Positions 5,537-6,976 of a DNA stretch of 6,976 bases are shown here, in pieces. The notes below the pieces were generated by a model that had not been told where the DNA came from, did no database searches, and saw only the letters and a program-made list of their open reading frames with translations. This DNA comes from Actinomycetes bacterium (GTDB lineage Bacteria; Actinomycetota; Acidimicrobiia; Acidimicrobiales; Bog-793): positions 1-6,976 of the forward strand of contig JAJYGM010000539.1 of the NCBI GenBank assembly GCA_021785095.1, read 5' to 3'. The translations under genes were made by a program, and so were the position numbers. Every line of letters begins with the position of its first letter. The first letter of the stretch is position 1.

Positions 5537-6976
5537 CTACGGCCGGCCGGACTGGTGCTGGGCGACGGCCCGCACCAGCGCCTCGACCAGGCCGGGGATC
5601 GTGTGGGGCGAAGCCTCGGCGTCCACCCGGAAACCCGCGCGGCGGGCAGCCTCGGCGGTCACGGGTCCGATCGCCGCGACCCGGCCCGAGAAGGCCGACG
5701 CCCCTCCGATCAACGCCGCGAAACCGGTCACCGTCGAGGACGCCGTGAGCGTGACCCAGTCGGCTCCGCGCGCCGACGCGAGCGCTGCCGGGTCGGCGCC
5801 AGGCCGGACCGTGCGGTAGGCGGGGACGACCTCGACCTCCCAGCCGAGGCGGCGGAGGCCCTCGGGGAGCAGGTCCCGGGCGACCTCCGCCCGCACGAGC
5901 AGGACCCGCCCACCGCCAGGGGGTGGGGAGGGGAAGGCTGCCAGGAGGCTCTCGGCGACGTACTCGGGCGGGACCAGGTCGGCGAGGAGATGCGCCGCTG
6001 CGAGCGTGGCCGCCGTCCCGGGTCCGATCGCCGCGATGCGAGCCCGGCCGAACGCCCGCGCATCGGGGACGGCCTCGAGCAGGCGGGCCGCGCCGTTGGC
6101 GGAGGTGAGGACGACCCAGTCCGCCGAGGCGAGCGAGGCCGACACGGCGCGGAGCGCCCTCCCGCCGTCGCTCGGTGGTGCGAGGGCGATCACCGGGAGG
6201 GCCACGACCTCGGCCCCGAGCTCGGCGAGCTCCTGGAGGAGCTCGCCGGCCTGGTCGGCCGCCCGGGTGACGACGACGCGCTGACCCGCCAGCGGACGGC
6301 GGCTCCACCACTCGAGCTCGAGCGCCGCCACCTCGCCGACCACGATCGTGACCGGCGGCCCGAGAGTCGAGCTGGCGAGATCCCCGAGCGTCGTCCGCTC
6401 CACGACCTGGGCCGGGTACGTCCCCCAGGCGATCACGGCAACCGGCGTGGCGGGGTCGCGACCGGCACCGAGGAGCCGGTCTGCGAGCGTTGCACGCGTG
6501 CCGGCACCCATGAGCACGACGAGGGTGTGCCCGGGCCGTGCGAGGTCGGCCCAGTTCGCGGCGTCCGGCTCACCACCGGCTCCGTGGCCCGTCACGACCG
6601 AGAAGCCGCTGGCGAGGCCGCGGTGGGTGAGGGGGATGCCCGCTGCGCCGGGGACGGCGACGGCAGCGGAGACGCCGGGCACCACCTCGAAGGGAACCCC
6701 GGCAGATCGGAGGGCGAGCGCCTCCTCCCCGCCTCGGCCGAAGACGAACGGGTCACCCCCCTTCAGCCGGACGACACAGCCGCCTCCCCGGCCGCGGGCC
6801 ACGAGGAGCGCGTTGATCGCCTCCTGGGACACCGAGTCCCCAGGTCGCTTTCCGACGTCGACGAGCTCGGCGCCGGGTCGGGCCAGGCCGAGCAGGTCGG
6901 CGTGGACGAGACGGTCGTACACGACGACATCCGCGCGCCCGAGCAGGCGCGCCCCGCGCACGGTCACCAGACCGGG
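5537..6976 (-). CDS. cobA/hemD: Uroporphyrinogen-III C-methyltransferase / uroporphyrinogen-III synthase fusion (5' end off window)
   Basis: 479 residues are visible. The frame enters at the window edge as PGLVTVRGARLL, matching the family's GDPGLLTLRGA, so only about 15-20 N-terminal residues (including the usual VGAGPGD) should be missing. The GTG at 6967 is internal. Residues 1 to about 220 form the CobA/SUMT domain, which uses SAM to methylate uroporphyrinogen III to precorrin-2: VRLKGGDPFVFGRG (69-82), VVPGVSAA (98-105) and GIPLTHRG (113-120). From about 228 comes HemD, which cyclises hydroxymethylbilane: GQRVVVTRA (231-239), AAIGPGTAATL (315-325), VTLTASSTV (408-416) and VAAIGPVTAEAARRAGF (433-449). 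Both domains look complete and intact, so one protein makes uroporphyrinogen III and diverts part of it to sirohaem or cobalamin. The stop lies 10 nt before the hemB ATG. hemC is the expected upstream neighbour but is not visible. Confidence 0.95.
   Translation of the reverse strand, partial: PGLVTVRGARLLGRADVVVYDRLVHADLLGLARPGAELVDVGKRPGDSVSQEAINALLVARGRGGGCVVRLKGGDPFVFGRGGEEALALRSAGVPFEVVPGVSAAVAVPGAAGIPLTHRGLASGFSVVTGHGAGGEPDAANWADLARPGHTLVVLMGAGTRATLADRLLGAGRDPATPVAVIAWGTYPAQVVERTTLGDLASSTLGPPVTIVVGEVAALELEWWSRRPLAGQRVVVTRAADQAGELLQELAELGAEVVALPVIALAPPSDGGRALRAVSASLASADWVVLTSANGAARLLEAVPDARAFGRARIAAIGPGTAATLAAAHLLADLVPPEYVAESLLAAFPSPPPGGGRVLLVRAEVARDLLPEGLRRLGWEVEVVPAYRTVRPGADPAALASARGADWVTLTASSTVTGFAALIGGASAFSGRVAAIGPVTAEAARRAGFRVDAEASPHTIPGLVEALVRAVAQHQSGRP

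Noticed and set aside
5526..6311. A 261-codon frame on the same strand as cobA-hemD, shifted, suggesting a frameshift
   Set aside because: The HemD domain is continuous in the main frame with all expected motifs. The shifted frame is Arg/Pro-rich and unrecognisable.
1..6976. Search for a novel multi-gene system, CRISPR array, toxin-antitoxin pair, tRNA or mobile element
   Set aside because: All six full-length or nearly complete genes and the one fragment are ordinary respiratory or tetrapyrrole genes. No repeat array, transposase, integrase or cloverleaf-like segment was seen.

Overview
The window is very G+C-rich (roughly 70% by eye), with a strong G/C third-position bias, GTG starts and tight gene packing. 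Together with the gene content (a nuoABC(D) operon beside a geranylgeranyl-reductase-family flavoenzyme, and a cobA-hemD fusion followed by hemB and hemL), this points to an actinobacterium, possibly Acidimicrobiia or a related deep lineage. The phylum-level call is inference and the class is a guess. Everything recognisable is core energy and tetrapyrrole metabolism. I see no mobile element, CRISPR array, tRNA, rRNA or defence system.

Layout. Bases 1-1705 (minus strand) hold the start of the complex I operon, transcribed right to left: nuoA (GTG start), nuoB, nuoC, then the first 55 codons of what is probably nuoD, cut by the window edge. nuoB and nuoC overlap by ATGA. Between nuoC and the presumed nuoD lies a 13-codon mini-ORF that overlaps both neighbours by ATGA. 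Bases 1706-1905 are a divergent intergenic region with a candidate leaderless promoter pointing right. Bases 1906-3231 (plus strand) encode an FAD-dependent geranylgeranyl reductase family protein, plausibly a MenJ-type menaquinone side-chain reductase. It converges on hemL, and the two stop codons share bases.

Bases 3228-6976 (minus strand) are a haem biosynthesis operon transcribed right to left: a cobA-hemD fusion (5' end off the window), hemB and hemL. hemA and hemC may lie upstream, outside the window.

How the genes work together. HemL makes 5-aminolevulinate by the C5 route, HemB condenses it to porphobilinogen, and the HemD half of the fusion closes uroporphyrinogen III. The CobA half methylates that product to precorrin-2 for sirohaem or cobalamin. 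NuoA-D belong to the NADH:quinone oxidoreductase, and the divergent flavoenzyme may tailor the menaquinone it reduces. The cluster is thus a respiratory-chain neighbourhood of quinone reduction, quinone maturation and haem supply. The most interesting details are local: the mini-ORF relay, the likely leaderless flavoenzyme gene, the mixed Cys/Asp/Cys metal motif in HemB and the stop-codon overlap of the convergent genes.
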